DNA from: Glandiceps talaboti
Lineage: Eukaryota > Hemichordata > Enteropneusta > Spengelidae
Assembly: GCF_964340395.1 (NCBI RefSeq)
Contig: NC_135561.1
Coordinates: 20,188,240-20,252,239 of the forward strand
Direction of reading: 5' to 3'
DNA: 64,000 nt
Shown one piece after another: positions 35,521 to 49,574 of this stretch; position 1 is the first letter of the stretch, and the number at the start of each line of letters is the position of its first letter. The position numbers and the translations under genes are program-made. The notes under the pieces are model-generated. The model searched no databases. It was given only the letters and a program-made list of their open reading frames with translations, and was not told where the DNA came from.

Positions 35521-36970
35521 CTGTCTACCAGTATGGCTAATCTAAAATCTCTTGGCAATTACTTCCAGGGTTTTCTCATAAAGATAGTCAATTCCCTAGC
35601 TTCAATACCAAAATTCACTATGTAAATACTTGAATCAGTTCATTTTCATGATAAAAACGGCAACTAATACTCCAAACCACAACACGGGAGTGCTACTCGG
35701 CAGTCTATTACGATGTCGTGCCAGTGCATGGAGCATGTGCAGTATTAGTCAACATGTCTGCAGAATCTAAAAAAGTTAGCTGAAACATCGAGAAAATAGT
35801 ATGATTTTCACATGAAAATAACACTGAGGAAGCATTAATCCGATCGAGAATGACGCAGTTATAGTCTGTGATATAGGATATGCTTGACTTTCAAAGAGGT
35901 GAGGGATACTGTCTAAAAAAATTAAAAAAACGGTTTAAAAATGTGCTCCACATCCGGAACATATTTTAGATGGGAGCTTTATATAGGGTGATCTGTAGCA
36001 GTTGCAGAGTGGTGAGAGTGATTATAGAGAAACCGCTACAGTACTGCATCCCGAGTGCATATACCCTTCAGTGTAAAACATCTCTTTTGAATATGAGAAT
36101 GGACTTGCCTTTAAAGCTTATGCAACAATCTGAAACAACCTCTTTGGTTTAACAGAGGGAAAAATTTCATTTAGAGGCTTATGTACTAATCATTTGTTTC
36201 TTTTTCACAGTGTTACATTCTTTGGTAACAAACACATTTGTCATGAATCGGAATTTATGACTTTCTTGATGACAGAGCAGTACATGAAATGTTGATGAAA
36301 TATTAAGAAATAGTGTGCATACGACTGCAAAACTAAAAGGTGATGGCAAACTAAAAGAGGGCCATATTCCAAATTCTTCCATGGATATATTTATTGTGAA
36401 GCACATGCAATACTCAGACACCACTTTCTTCAATTTAACAGGTTGTAGATCTTTTATGCGACAATACGAAACAAGCTGTCAAAATTTTACTTATGGCATT
36501 ATTAAATTGCACAAATTAACACCACATGGAGTCCTGCTCATATGGTGTGACAGATTTCACTGGATAATTCTCAAATGAATGAAAATTTCTACTTACAGCC
36601 AAACATATTCTGGAAGCAAATTCATTGTTTTGACATATACACCAATACAGTTTTATTTCAATTTCATTAACACTTTGTAACTCAGAAATGTGTAACTTGA
36701 CAGATTTTCCATAATTGGCAGATACGAAAATACTCTTTCAACTTTAATAAGATTAGTTTGATATTTAATTAAAACTGATTATTTTACTCAGTTTGGCTCT
36801 TAATGATTTCACCAGTAATGTTCCGAGCTGTTACATTCCATAACAGTGAGTACGATATAAAAATTCTCTAATGTCATGTCTTGTTAACTTTATTTACATA
36901 GTTATACTGACAACTAATTTTTCTTCATTTCGCTTTCTGGAAAGATTAGCAATATATCATTTTTCATCAA
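35521..36970. other. Non-coding DNA, no gene seen
   Basis: Short frames on both strands at 35970-36578 show no domain. A block near 36575 (AATTTCTACTTACAG) resembles part of repeat family F. Confidence 0.35.
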
Positions 36971-36977
36971 GTTAACA

Positions 36978-37373
36978 TAACATTAACTAAAGCACAAGCT
37001 TTCGTATGTAATAGCCTGGACAGTTTGAAATATTGTCTGCTTTATTGTAATTTTGTGAGTAATTTTTTATCACAATTTTTGATCACTTAAGGTTTCAATA
37101 TAGTGTTTCATTGTATCAACATAAATACCAAGAGATTTGATATGATACTTATGATGTACTTATAGCAATTTGTAAAGAGCACTGAGGCGAAGTGTAACTT
37201 GAAATTTTTGAGAAACTAAATTATTATTACTATTATGTGGTTGCTGACTTGCTTGATTTAACAAGAGGAAATAAGACCCAGGAAGCCAACAAATTTGGTG
37301 AAAGCTTGCAATATTTCAAACTCTCATGGCTTTAATATTGCATACAAAAGTTTGTGCTTTAGTTAATGTTAAG
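36978..37373. mobile_element. Foldback element, about 395 bp
   Basis: The left arm contains ACATTAACTAAAGCACAAGC and TTTCGTATGTAATA, then AGTTTGAAATATTG. The right arm in reverse complement reads ACATTAACTAAAGCACAAAC, TTTTGTATGCAATA and AGTTTGAAATATTG. The arms are about 60 bp and the interior about 270 bp, with no coding capacity. Confidence 0.78.
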
Positions 37374-37747
37374 GCCCAGTTTGATTTTGAATTGTAAAAT
37401 TTAGGAGTGAAGAACTGTTGCTGAAAGAGTTATGGAAAAGTTGATCTTGAAGAAAACAATGATCCTAATCAATATGGCTTTACTATTGAGAACCTGGGAT
37501 TGAATCTCACAAGTGTATGGACTGATAGAAAATTAACAGGTGACTTATATTTTTCAAACAAAATGATGTTATTTAAACATTTGTATGGCTTTAAAGGGGA
37601 TTTTTTTTATAAATTGTAAACCTTTATAAAGACAGAAACAATATTTAGATTTTTATGAAAGTCAAATCTTGCATTACTTATTATTCCAATTTATTTTTTC
37701 TTCAATCAGCCAAGGAAAATCCATGTCAAATGACTTAAGAAGGCCTT

Positions 37748-37885
37748 GTCACGATCATGTCCTCATTTGCATATCATTTGAATTCGGGTATGCAATAATG
37801 TTTTCAATATTGTACTGCAGTGTGTATACCACCACTATGTGTGTGCACCAGTGCAAGTAATCTTGGTACATGTACAAAATGCAAT
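37748..37885 (+). repeat. Dispersed repeat family D, copy 1
   Basis: Shares with 56550-56672 the blocks CTCATTTGCATATCATTTG, TGCAATAATGTTTTCA, TTGTACTGCAGTG, ACCACCA-TATGTG and GCACCAG-GCAAGTAATC. Similarity is about 80% by eye. Contains an ATTTGCAT octamer. Confidence 0.8.
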
Positions 37886-37889
37886 AATC

Positions 37890-39038
<1,149 letters not shown>

Positions 39039-39039
39039 A

Positions 39040-40230
39040 CAGAACAAGGGTGAAATCGTGTTATTGATTCTCACACTAGCTAAGTAATGAGGTACATGTA
39101 CATATCAAAAATACGTACTGTGCCATTGTCTTTAATTTGTTCAGTATATGAAACATTCTATGACATATAGCCTTCACTTTGAGCATCATGGGTAAGAAAA
39201 TCCATTGGAAACCTATATAACCTGTCTACAGTGTGATCCGTGATTTGCACTGCTTCTCACTACTATATACTATATAATAATACTATCAGTATCAACTCAT
39301 TAACATAGCCACATCCAGATGGTCGTAATTATCAGCATCCCTGCTTGTGGATATTTACATAATATTATGTACATTGTGTTGATATTAAACACCAGTGTTC
39401 ACCAAAGTATAAACAAGAACACATTTACATAATGACTTCATTTGAAATAAGTCAAAGAGTTTGACATTGCATTATCACTCCCCACTGCGACAAATGAATT
39501 TGAGTGCATATCTTCAAAGTAGTTATTATTATTTTTATATTAGTAGTATTATTGACTTTAATTAATCTCAATAAATTGTTGAGCTATTGGCTCTCCTTAC
39601 ACAATGTCGAGAAAAAGTTCATAAAAAGCAAAGCAAAATGACAGATCACAATGTAGACTGGTTAAAACCTAAATGATATAGTGCAACATTAAAACCATGT
39701 ACATTTAAATGAAGGTATCATTACCAGTGGTTGAAAACATACAAACTGTGACTGACTGTATGTATGTATGTGTACATCCTGCTTGTGCATGAAGCCAAAT
39801 TTTAAAAGATGTGTTTATGTAGTGATGAGAAATACAAGTGGCTATCATGATAATAGGTAGAAAGTCTTTGAAGTAAAATAACAACTCTGAGTCTTACCGC
39901 AAAACAACTTGTTGACACTTGGTGATACATGTGGATATGAGATATTATACACAGTACTAAAGTGCCCAAAAATTACAATTTCAATTTAGTAATGGCCCCA
40001 TCTAGATATGAACTTCAAAGAATCAGAATAGTGTAGTGTCATCTTCAAATTTAAATTAAAGGATAAATATAATATGTGTTTTCAAAGTATTAATTTATTC
40101 TGGTGATGTACTACTGTCAGTGTTTTGAACAGTCTATGACTACTAGAATCAATCCCATTAAATGGAAGTCACATTCTGCAGAATCGTAAAAGACAGATCC
40201 AACGTATTCCACCTCTTGTTATCAATCACA
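39040..40230. other. Non-coding DNA, no gene seen
   Basis: Nothing beyond AT-rich intergenic sequence was recognised. Confidence 0.4.
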
Positions 40231-40233
40231 ATA

Positions 40234-41822
40234 CAACGGATTTCGATTTAGTAACACAATCACCGAAGATAGCAACAACGTCTTTTCTTGTTGGTTGAAC
40301 TGCGTTAACGTAAACATTGGATCAGCGGTAAAAATCAAAGTGCACAACTAGAATTTGATGATGATAAATAAATACAATGTATACAACTTGTCTACAAAGC
40401 AACTGTACATGAATTCATCATAAACATTGAGTTCAGCTTTTAGAAATCAGAAAACTGATGTGTCATTCTATTCATTAACTAGACTTGAATTTTATTTACT
40501 GTAAACAATTTTCAATGTGGTTGATTGTTGGGTGGACATGGTTGCGAATAAAAATTATTAGCCCAAGCATAATTTAGACTCCACTTATTATAGGAATCAC
40601 ACATTCAGATCTGTTACAATAGTATTAAAATTTTATTAACAACATCTAAAACTTTAGACATTGTAGTCAAATGTTAAACATGTTTGCAAAACACAGTAAA
40701 TGGTGCCAGATCCTCAGCGCAGTCTCTTCAAGTATTGACAAATGAGGCATTGAACGGAACATGCTAACAACGGAAATTGAAAGTGTTTATTGTCTGAATA
40801 GCAAACAATGTTTGTATTCTTCATTGTACCATTCTGGAGAAGCAGGTAATGGTGGTGGTGGAGGCTGTTTCTGGGGTGGACTTGCAGGTAACGGGGACGG
40901 TCTGTATTGCCACTTACAACTTGGGTTTGTGAATGAGTAGCAGGTGTCTGGTACCACTGGGCAATCTTTGGCGATGTATACCACAGTACTGGTATGGATA
41001 GTACGGATACTGAAAAACACTGGGCTGCTGGTATATTGATGTTGCCGAGTTTTTATTCAACGGTAGAGTTGTGGCCATGGTGTTCACTGCAGTAGCGACG
41101 TCATCGTTTGCTGGTTGTGAGGTAACAAATGGTTCGTCAGTAGTACTTGGTTTTTTTTGATAACGTGTAGGGTTGTCTTCGATCAGGATGCTTGCCCACA
41201 ACAGATGCTGCAGTTAAGTTACTAGTTTCTGTATTGATGATCGATTGAAAAGTTTTACATGCGATATCAATCTTTGGCGGTACATTATTACAATAATGCT
41301 TTTTCAAAACCGCTAAATCAGCATTGACCACGTTCTAAAGAATCCAATAAATATTAATCAGTGTTGGATCAAATTTGGTACGAATTAACTTTATTTTCCT
41401 TCCTTACCAAAATTAATTAATGTATTTTAGTGTTCGTACATATACGCTTTTAATATTGTGATTTTATACTTAATTCAATTTACGCCAGTACAGCCATGAA
41501 TGCACTAGTAGTCGCCATTCTCTATATGCTGACAAAAATTGAGTTTTCACCGTTCAAAAGTATTTCATGTTAATAAAATTCAAACTTACAATTACATGAG
41601 TGTGATTTGATTTATGAAAGCTATAGAATGATCGATGTGTATGAAACCATGTGCAATGCAATAGACAAGTTGTATACATTGTATTTATTTATCATCATCA
41701 AATTCTAGTTGTGCACTTTGATTTTTACCGCTGATCCAATGTTTATGTGAACGCAGTTCAACCAAAAAGAAAATACGTTGTTGCTATGTTCGGTGATTGT
41801 GTTACTAAATCGAAATCCGCTG
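40234..41822. mobile_element. DNA transposon-like element with 161-bp terminal inverted repeats
   Basis: The left arm (40234-40394) and the reverse complement of the right arm (41662-41822) differ at only about six positions, roughly 96% identity. Both start CA(A/G)CGGATTTCGATTTAG and end ACAACTTGTCTA. TA lies immediately outside each end, consistent with a TA target duplication. The element is 1,589 bp. Its interior carries a frameshifted minus-strand frame with a possible small intron. No transposase domain was recognised, so the superfamily is unassigned. The close match of the arms points to recent activity or gene conversion. Confidence 0.88.
40798..41338 (-). pseudogene. Broken ORF inside the 161-bp-TIR element
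   Basis: Three minus-strand frames follow each other. The first (from about 41338) contains ADLAVLKKHYCNNVPPKIDI and ends just after a run of eight A. The second has PSTTDEPFVTSQPANDD and an aromatic QPSVFQYPYYPYQYC. The third is proline-rich with PLPASPPQKQPPPPPLPASP and ends CLLFRQ. The frame changes suggest indels. TTCTTTAG just upstream of the first frame is a possible splice acceptor, and GTAAGG about 70 bp further upstream a possible donor. No known domain was recognised. Confidence 0.5.
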
Positions 41823-41829
41823 TATGACG

Positions 41830-44800
41830 TTGAAGATTATTACGCTTTTTACAAAATCTGATAAAAAAAATTATTTTTGGAAAAGTAATTTCTGTTCATA
41901 AGGGCCTGCTATATGTTGTATGAGCAGGTAGGAAAGTATAAATCAGTTTGGTGGATGCTGCTGCGATGGTAATGATGGTTTTGGGCTATGTTTTTCATGA
42001 TTAGTTGTCTTCCACTTATGTATTATTGGACTTTCGGGAGAACAGCAGTAGATCAAAATGACTTGCAATTCAAGCCGTGAAGTTATGACATATAAGAAGG
42101 GGAAGGATTTTTCCAGGAAACAATTAAATTCAAGAGTAGTTTTTTTATAGAAAATAAATTGACCCAAAGTAGTTTTGGTTCATATTGTATCTAATGCATT
42201 TAGAAGCATTAGAAATATATATAGAATATATTACTAAGTATATAAATTTGGCTCTGTCGACAGAGGCAATATTACATTGTAAGTGTGTTCTCCCAGGTAG
42301 GCTCCAACTAGACTTTGACTTTGAAACATGTACTTGTTAATGCTAATGAAGGAGTTGATCGTTAAAATATGCATGTCTATTAAATTGGCACTAATGTCAT
42401 TGGATGGTTGGCAATATAGCATTGCAAACATTCTGATGAAATTCCTGTGCTGCCATCACGTAACATTCTGAATAACCTATACCCACTGAAAGAGTTGTGA
42501 AAATAATTGATACATCTGTGGAAATACCAGCTTGTACGCAAATCTAAAAAAGTAACTTAAACTCCAGGCTTACAGAAATAAAAATAGGAATCAACTAAAA
42601 TTAAACAAATTTTTTAATATACAATTGGAGTTTACATGTACATGTGTGTGACCTTTTATACAATCCTTTCAAAAACTAATTTTTTAAGTTACAATCTTGA
42701 CAAGTTTTCCTCCCTCGCTTTTGGGATTATTCAGTAAAGGACTGATTCACTTTCCAGAAGAGATTTGATGGCACGTTCTATTCAGATATTTCATCCATCA
42801 TCTCATTTTTAGATTGTTAGAGAGAGCTAATACCCTGTAGGATGAATCCCATTGTTAAAAAGACTGTAACAGTTGTTCACACCTACTGATTCTTCAATCC
42901 TTAAACAGATAAGACACAAAAACGTCTTTGAAAAAAATTCATCTTTACAACTTAAAGACACTTTTGTCCAAAAAACTACTCCTCAAAATATCATCTCTGC
43001 ATCTCAAAGATAGTTAAAAACACTGAGCGGTTTATATATGCAACTCAAAAGATGAATCTGTCACGTCTTGCAAACACTGCAGACGACATGTCCTATTGAA
43101 TATGATAAAAGATAGCAAGACTGAAGGTGATGAATTCATTCTATGAAGTAGCTGACATGTAAGCCTTCAGTCACGAAGTAGTGCCAATGAAAACAAATTG
43201 TAAACCTCATGACAGCATCCCTGCTCTTCCAAACAACAGCTTTCAGCCAAAGAGAAAAATTGTGGTCATTTTGATTTTATAACCATTCATTGTTTTCTTT
43301 TTAATAACTTCTTTGTAGTTTGAGGGAAAAATGGTTAGAGATATTTTGAAAATCAAAACATCAAAAATAATGAGAAATAAAAATGTGGGGTTTTTTTTTA
43401 AAAAAATACAAAATTATAATTATTAACCCTAGTATATTTTTGTATCAACATGGTTACTTCTCCTGAATAAATAGAATTTAAACAACTAACAGGAGACCTA
43501 TTCAAGTTACTGCTGCAGTTTTTATGCTCATCTCTACTGCAAAATATATAATTAGAACTCAAGACATTTTCTTTATTTGGCCTTATATAGTTACATAAAT
43601 TGTGCATGGTAACCATAGTAACCAAAATCTGTTACTGTAAAGCTATTTTTTTAAACTTGCTATAAAGTCAGGAATACTCATCTGGGTTACCACAACCTCT
43701 GTTACCGCTGAGTATAATTTAGTTCAAGTGTGCTGAATATATAGTCTTCATGAATGGCATTGCTCTTCGTAGTCACAAACTAGTGACAAAATCATTTTTT
43801 ACACCAGGATTCAAAATTTGTAAAAGTCATGTATCAAAAGACCACTGGATTTCTGGGTTTTGATCACCAAATTCAATGTTCAGTGTTTCATTTGGCCCCC
43901 TAGTTTAATAGTTTTCTGAATGTAAAATGATGACACAGTTGTTCAGCAAATTCTGTACATCAAGATCAGAGAATGACAGATTATATATATTGCAGAGCAA
44001 GTATCGATAGCAGAAAGCATTACTTAAATTTGAAATTTAGGAATGTTTTTAAGAGGTAAACCTTTACAAGAAAAAAAGATACAAGGGAAATCTACAGCTA
44101 TGAATTTTACAGAATTAACACATGATACAAATATTGACCACCAACTTTTTGCTTTGAATCACCAAAATAAATCAAACCGGCTAAAATAATAAAGTTTGAA
44201 CCCTGCCCATCAAATAACTATTACTTTGACTATGAGTTACAGTCAGTGTCTTCAAGCATAGATGAATTCTTGTATGTCACTCATCAATTTTGACCTTTAA
44301 CCTTCGATACTACAATACGGATAGATATTAAATAGCTATAATATACCAGAATTAAGTGACTTTAATGGCAACAATGTGTCAATACTTGTCTTCATTTTAC
44401 TAGTAATATCAGTTGGCAGTAACAATCTGTTATGTTACTTGTTTTTTTTTGTTTTATTTGTAAAGTTTCAGAGATGTCATGAAATTGCATTGACTGTAAC
44501 ACCCATAGACACAAATCTGGATCTGTTGATGCTTTCAAAGTGTTCATCCAGCTCCACTAATATACCTCTGATCATATACCAATTATCTGGTCATTTTAAC
44601 ATATTTTAATAACAGTCACAGAAAATCTGGGATCTACATGTAGTACTCCTGTGTCATGATAATCCTTGCTGGGTGTTTACACAGTACAGAAGTTATAGTA
44701 GAAACCTCTGTCATTATAAAGTTATTTTTGAATTTTGAGACTTCAGTGGGTATGCAGGAGAGCATATTCTTTATATATTAGAAATTACACTGATGTTTCC

Positions 44801-45800
44801 GTCTCACACAAGAAAACTTCTCTGAAAACAAACACTGTAAATAGTGCACGATGTCTACCAGTTGGAGCAGGTATGATTCACCAAAAGGTCACTTGAGTGA
44901 GACTGAAATGTCGTTGTAATTTCTAAGAAAGAATAATTTTTCGGAAACTATAGCTTGTTCTCTTCAAACCTACTATGATATTTCCCTCAAGTCCTGTTTC
45001 CGTATACAACAACTAGTGCTTGCCTCTAGTTTGACAGATAGTATACTTGTGCTGCTTACAAACCCCTCAGAATTTACTTGAAGTTTGTCAGGAGAAAAAT
45101 GAGATGTACTATAAACCTCAATTCGTCATCAAGAGTGTCCTTCTAAATCATAAAGTAGTACAGAATGCAAGTATGATCTTACACACAGTAACTGTACTCG
45201 GGCTGTTGAATGCTACTTTACAGCTGTAAGCACAGCAATAGTCAAATTCACGAGTGCCTTAGAGTCCCACGCAACAATAACTAGTAACTACCTGGAACGC
45301 TCAAACTAAAATTTGTTTGTGAGAATGAATGTTCATGGTCTCTGGGTTCATACTTAGTAATATGAAATTTCTACTTACAGAGTCAAAATATTTCTTGGAA
45401 GCGAATCTGAAATTTCTGCCAACGTCTTGTCAGTATCGTCAGGGTGTGCTACAATGGGCTATTTGTCACAAATCTCAGAAGAGACACACGTGAAATGAGC
45501 TTGACAGAAACTTTGAAGAGAAACACAGAAAATGACAGAAAATTTGTTTCTAATCTAAGAAGAAACCTATCTGATTAACAAAAGAATTGCCCCTCAGGTA
45601 AATTGTGACATTATATACATGCAAATGAGTGAAATTCAATTTGGGATTTAGGATGAATTTAAAACACCTTGCATTATACAATAATGATAGATTAGCTTAC
45701 ATATGACTCAAGGCTTAATGTTTTTCAACAAACAGAAAAAAATCTAGGTTTTTAAAATGTGTTCACAAAGTCTATACTCATAACACCCACACTATAGACA
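41830..45800. other. Long non-coding stretch, no gene seen
   Basis: About 4 kb with only short, uninformative frames. Apart from the family F block listed separately at 45320-45425 I found no clear repeat, RNA gene or exon. Confidence 0.35.
45320..45425 (+). repeat. Repeat family F, plus-strand copy
   Basis: Reads GAATGTTCATGGTCTCTGGG, TTCATA, TTTCTACTTACAGAGTCAAA, ATTTCTTGGAAGCGAATC and GAAATTTCTGCC. It matches the reverse complement of 20140-20250 over the full length, and part of 16790-16880. Confidence 0.78.
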
Positions 45801-45814
45801 GAGATTGACTATTA

Positions 45815-46165
45815 TATCATATAACACTATGAGATTATTAAGAGATTCATATACAATGGTGTAAAAATATGGAATGATGTACGTGTATATATTAAATCCT
45901 CATCAGTCTTTTAAACATTAGGTATCTTTTAGAAAACAGTTACTTTTCTAATTATCATTTTGTCCTTCTTGCTGTTACCAATTTTACAGCCATTTTTTCA
46001 GTTCATCACTTTGTACGTTTCCATATTCATGTATTTTTAATGTATATATTTGTGTATTTTCTTATCTCGACACTGTGTGAGAAAAGTATTTGGTTTAACA
46101 GTCTCTCGAGGTTAGTAATGTCTAATTATAATAATTATTATAATAATAATAAAGACACACATATC
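45815..46165 (+). mobile_element. Degraded LINE 3' end
   Basis: The plus strand encodes EIIKRFIYNGVKIWNDVRVY and IKSSSVFK, then a frameshift and a VSFRKQLLF tail with a stop. FxxxGxKIWNxxP-like and SSxxxFK blocks are the normal C terminus of LINE reverse transcriptases. The 3' UTR ends in a TAATTATAATAATTATT-type tail at 46125-46152. Frameshift and stop codons show it is dead. Confidence 0.7.
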
Positions 46166-46169
46166 TAAC

Positions 46170-47340
46170 AACCCCTGAACTTGCATGCTTACTTGAAGAC
46201 TGAGCGTGTCTGCAAGACTGTATGGCATGAAAAACATTTAAATATTGACAAAATACTATGCAAATTAGTTGTTATCATTATTGTTGATGGGTTGTTAGTG
46301 AACTGTGAAACCACTGGTCTTTTATGACTTTGGCCAGGGTTTAGAGCCTTGGTCAGTATTTGCCATGCTGTAATAAGAAGAATGTTGTTCAGTTTGACTA
46401 TACTGAGCAAAACAGGTTTTCATAGGCCACTGTAGTTTCCTCCTACCCTAACACTGAACCCATGAGGGTTTGCCCTCTCTGGACTTCGTGGGAGACAAGT
46501 TTATAAAATAATTTAAGAGCTATCCAGTATAAACAAAGATTAGTATTATTAAATTATGTGAAAACAGTTACACAATCCCTCTAACTTTAAAGCTGCACTA
46601 ACTGCAACTTGGATATTTGTTTTTATCTACTAACCAAAAATATTCACTAAAATTTAGTCAAGACATTGTATCTATTAATTAGTAGTCAACATTATCCATA
46701 CAGGTGTAATGGTAAGTTTTAAATCTCAAGCAAAAGCTTGGTTTTGAATTTGTCACCATGTGAAATTACACTACATCATGTAGTTTGTAACTATAGTATT
46801 GTTTTTCGATCAAACAACCACAGATCAGTGGTTGATCTTATCTGTCAGTATTGAATTAATAGGTTTACATCATGATTGCTGTTGAGGGCGCTGATTTTTG
46901 GGTGCGGACCCAAAATCATTTTGATTTGCTTTATCATGTATACAGCTACAAAAAATTTGTTCACCCATAGATGATTCAATGCTGTTCACTGTGTACGATA
47001 TTACGAATAAGTTATTGTATCTAAAACAAAACAAAACATTCACAAAAAATATGTTCAGTTGCTGCTAGTGCAGCTGTAATAGTTGCAACCTGCTTAAGTG
47101 ATCAGGAATATTTTTGTTGCTCCACGACACTGAATATCTGCATGTCTGCTGACCCCCTTGAGCAAATATATGTCCATGACAAGGACGTACACCGAACAAT
47201 GAATTAAGAACTAGTGTCAAGGTATTGTAATTTCATGAAATGGCTCTCTTGAACCCAAAGTTCAATAAAATGCCCTTATTCCCTAAAATGCTTATTTTGT
47301 CACAACAATAAATGAAGCACAAATTTCAGCTTTGCTTCAA
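46170..47340. other. Non-coding DNA, no gene seen
   Basis: No gene, RNA or repeat recognised beyond short AT-rich runs. Confidence 0.4.
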
Positions 47341-47344
47341 CTTT

Positions 47345-47415
47345 GTTATTCTCGATACATAACGTACGTACTGTAAAATCACGACACATAATGTACGTAC
47401 TGTAAAATCACGACA
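47345..47415. repeat. About 33-bp direct duplication
   Basis: ATAACGTACGTACTGTAAAA and TCACGACACA occur twice in a row with one difference (ATAACG versus ATAATG). Confidence 0.9.
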
Positions 47416-47497
47416 CAACTCTGCAGAATCTGAAGTTTACAATAAAGCCCTTATTTCCTACAGTGGTATTCCCCTTTCATTATTTTATGCCTTTTAA

Positions 47498-47865
47498 AGT
47501 GGTCACATAGATGGGGATTGAGTATTTATTTTGGAATTTTTAATTTATAAACAATTTTATAATTGCTTTCTTCTTGAAAAATCAGTATGAAACAACACTG
47601 GCAAAGTCTGTGTTAAATTTGTAACACTCAATAAATCACAAAAAGCTAAAAAATGTGTAAAAAGTGTTATTGTATATACAGTACATGTAACACAGATTTT
47701 ACACATTTATCAATCTTTTGCAATGTATTGAGTTACAAACGTTAAACAAAGACTTGGCATATGTTGTTTCACATTGATTTTTCAAGTAGGAAGCCATAAT
47801 AAAATTGTTGTATGAATTAAAATTCCAAAACAAACACCCCAATCCTCATCCATATGGCGGCCACT
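47498..47865. mobile_element. TTAA-associated foldback MITE, family A copy 2
   Basis: Same architecture and sequence as 19486-19854. Ends read AGTGGTCACATAGATG and, in reverse complement, AGTGGCCGCCATATGGATG. Both continue into GGGGATTG/GAGGATTGGG, TATTTATTTTGGAATTTT and a TCAATGTGAAACAAC-like block. TTAA lies outside the left end and TTAT, one base different, outside the right. No coding capacity. Confidence 0.85.
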
Positions 47866-48869
47866 TTATTAGGAATTGTCATTTCCCAAGTTTGTGATGT
47901 GGATATTTGTATGTATGTCATATTGAACTTTGAAAGTTGTCAAACTACAATAATTATCATGCCAAAAATGTGATGTGATAAGTTTTATCATACAATTAGT
48001 TGTCACAAAGCACACTTACTGTATAAGCTATTAGTATCACCTCATCCTTATAAAACAAATGATTGCGAACAGTAAACATCACCACTTGCAACTAATGTAA
48101 AAACCAATTTAATGTCTGTCCTAATGTATTGGTTTTTTCATTAGATGCCAAAATTTATCACTTTTATAGCCCTTTTCTGTCATGAATGGGTATCTAAATC
48201 GGTATATGATGCATACGTTATTGACCATTACCTCTCTTTTATGCTATCACATTACCTATCGTGTCATTTCAGTTCCATCGGCATAATGGTAGATGTGTTC
48301 AGAGAGACAAAGCACTTAATGTAACAGTTAACGGCACAATCGAAACCAACAGAGTTACATGGAAGAGCTACATGTACATGATAATGACAAGTAATGATGT
48401 GACATGACAAAAGGTGATCGTGAAATCAATTATATACATCATAATAAATATAGTTGTTTGGAAGATAATATCTGCAATGATTTATTATCCTATATAGCCA
48501 ACATGACAATTGTATTTGACGGACACAGGAAACAAAACTTTCTGTAACCTTATAAAATCAATTAAATAAATATTGTAAACAGAAATATAGGGAGTTGTTC
48601 TGAAGATGGCAACATTAATAATTTATAATAATTAATATATTAATTTCAATGTTCCAAATAGACCATTAAAGGCAATCGAAACAGTCAACAAAAGAATCTG
48701 TGTTTTCAATTATAAAACATCATAAAAAGATAATTACCCCTGATATAACCTTTGGAAGACCGCATTTTATGATTTGTTATCATTATTAAGACACAGGCTG
48801 AGTTTACACATTTTTGAAAAAAATCTTGCTTATTAAAATGTATTTGCAGTATTCTACTTTGAAGCATAC

Positions 48870-49080
48870 ATAAATGTAGCTATCACTTACAATTGACTAA
48901 ACTCAAACCTGGTATTAAGATATTACCTTTTAAACAATCCGATGACGTAATTTATTATATGTATGAAAAATGTTGAAGAAATCCTCTCTGCAATCAGCTA
49001 TTCTAGCAATGCCAGAAGACAATTTTAATGTCATAGAAAGTATACATTGACATTAATATTATACTAGAATAGTTAAATCA
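48870..49080 (-). repeat. Dispersed repeat family C, copy 3
   Basis: In reverse complement it reads ATTCTAGTATAATATTAATG, then TTGTCTTCTGGCATTG, ATTACGTCATCGGATTG, ATATCTTAATACCAGGTTTG, AGTTTAGTCAATTGTAAGTG and ATAG, aligning with 28335 and 58945. Confidence 0.82.
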
Positions 49081-49374
49081 AGGTTTTATGGAAGTATTTT
49101 CACTTGGAAAGTTTATAAACTCAGCTTGTGCTACTTTGAAGAAGCTGTGTCATTTGACACATAAAATGACTACTTTTAAATATTTTCTCTAAAAGTTGTA
49201 ATTATTATTTGATGGAAAAAACTGAATATGTATTCATCAGTAGAAATCATTTGAATTACTATAGACTAAAAATAGACAAAGTTGTAAGATTAGAACAGAA
49301 TAAGTACCCGACTCTTCTCAATCTATGATAGACATGTAACAAAACCCAGCAATGTATGAGTGTTTAGTGTGGCA

Positions 49375-49486
49375 TACTCAGGGTATAGTTGCCATACCTT
49401 CATGAGCAATGCAAGAGAAAGTGTAGCACAAAACACATGAAACATGAATGCAAATACTCTGAGTATCCAACACAGCTCTGTCTGGT
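49375..49486 (-). repeat. Dispersed repeat family E, copy 1
   Basis: The minus strand shares with 56360-56470 a block of about 90 bp, roughly 75% identical by eye. Both translate to a similar hydrophobic peptide (VFAFMFHVFCATLSLALLMK here). This is either a common repeat or a duplicated exon. No splice sites consistent between the two were found. Confidence 0.6.
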
Positions 49487-49570
49487 TTGATTTGATTTGA
49501 TTTATTTCAGCACAAGAAAACAAAATTCAGTATACAGAAAACAATTACAATTATTGTGCTGGGATAACAT
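49487..49570 (-). mobile_element. Probable LINE 3' tail with (CAAAT)n
   Basis: The minus strand reads TTTTCTTGTGCTGAAATAAA followed by TCAAATCAAATCAAAC. A short unique sequence ending AATAAA and then a pentanucleotide repeat is the usual 3' end of several animal LINE families. No coding portion was recognised upstream. Confidence 0.5.
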
Positions 49571-49574
49571 AAAA

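Noticed and set aside
37440-37515. tRNA box B-like GGGATTGAATCTC near 37497
   Set aside because: No matching box A or cloverleaf could be built around it.
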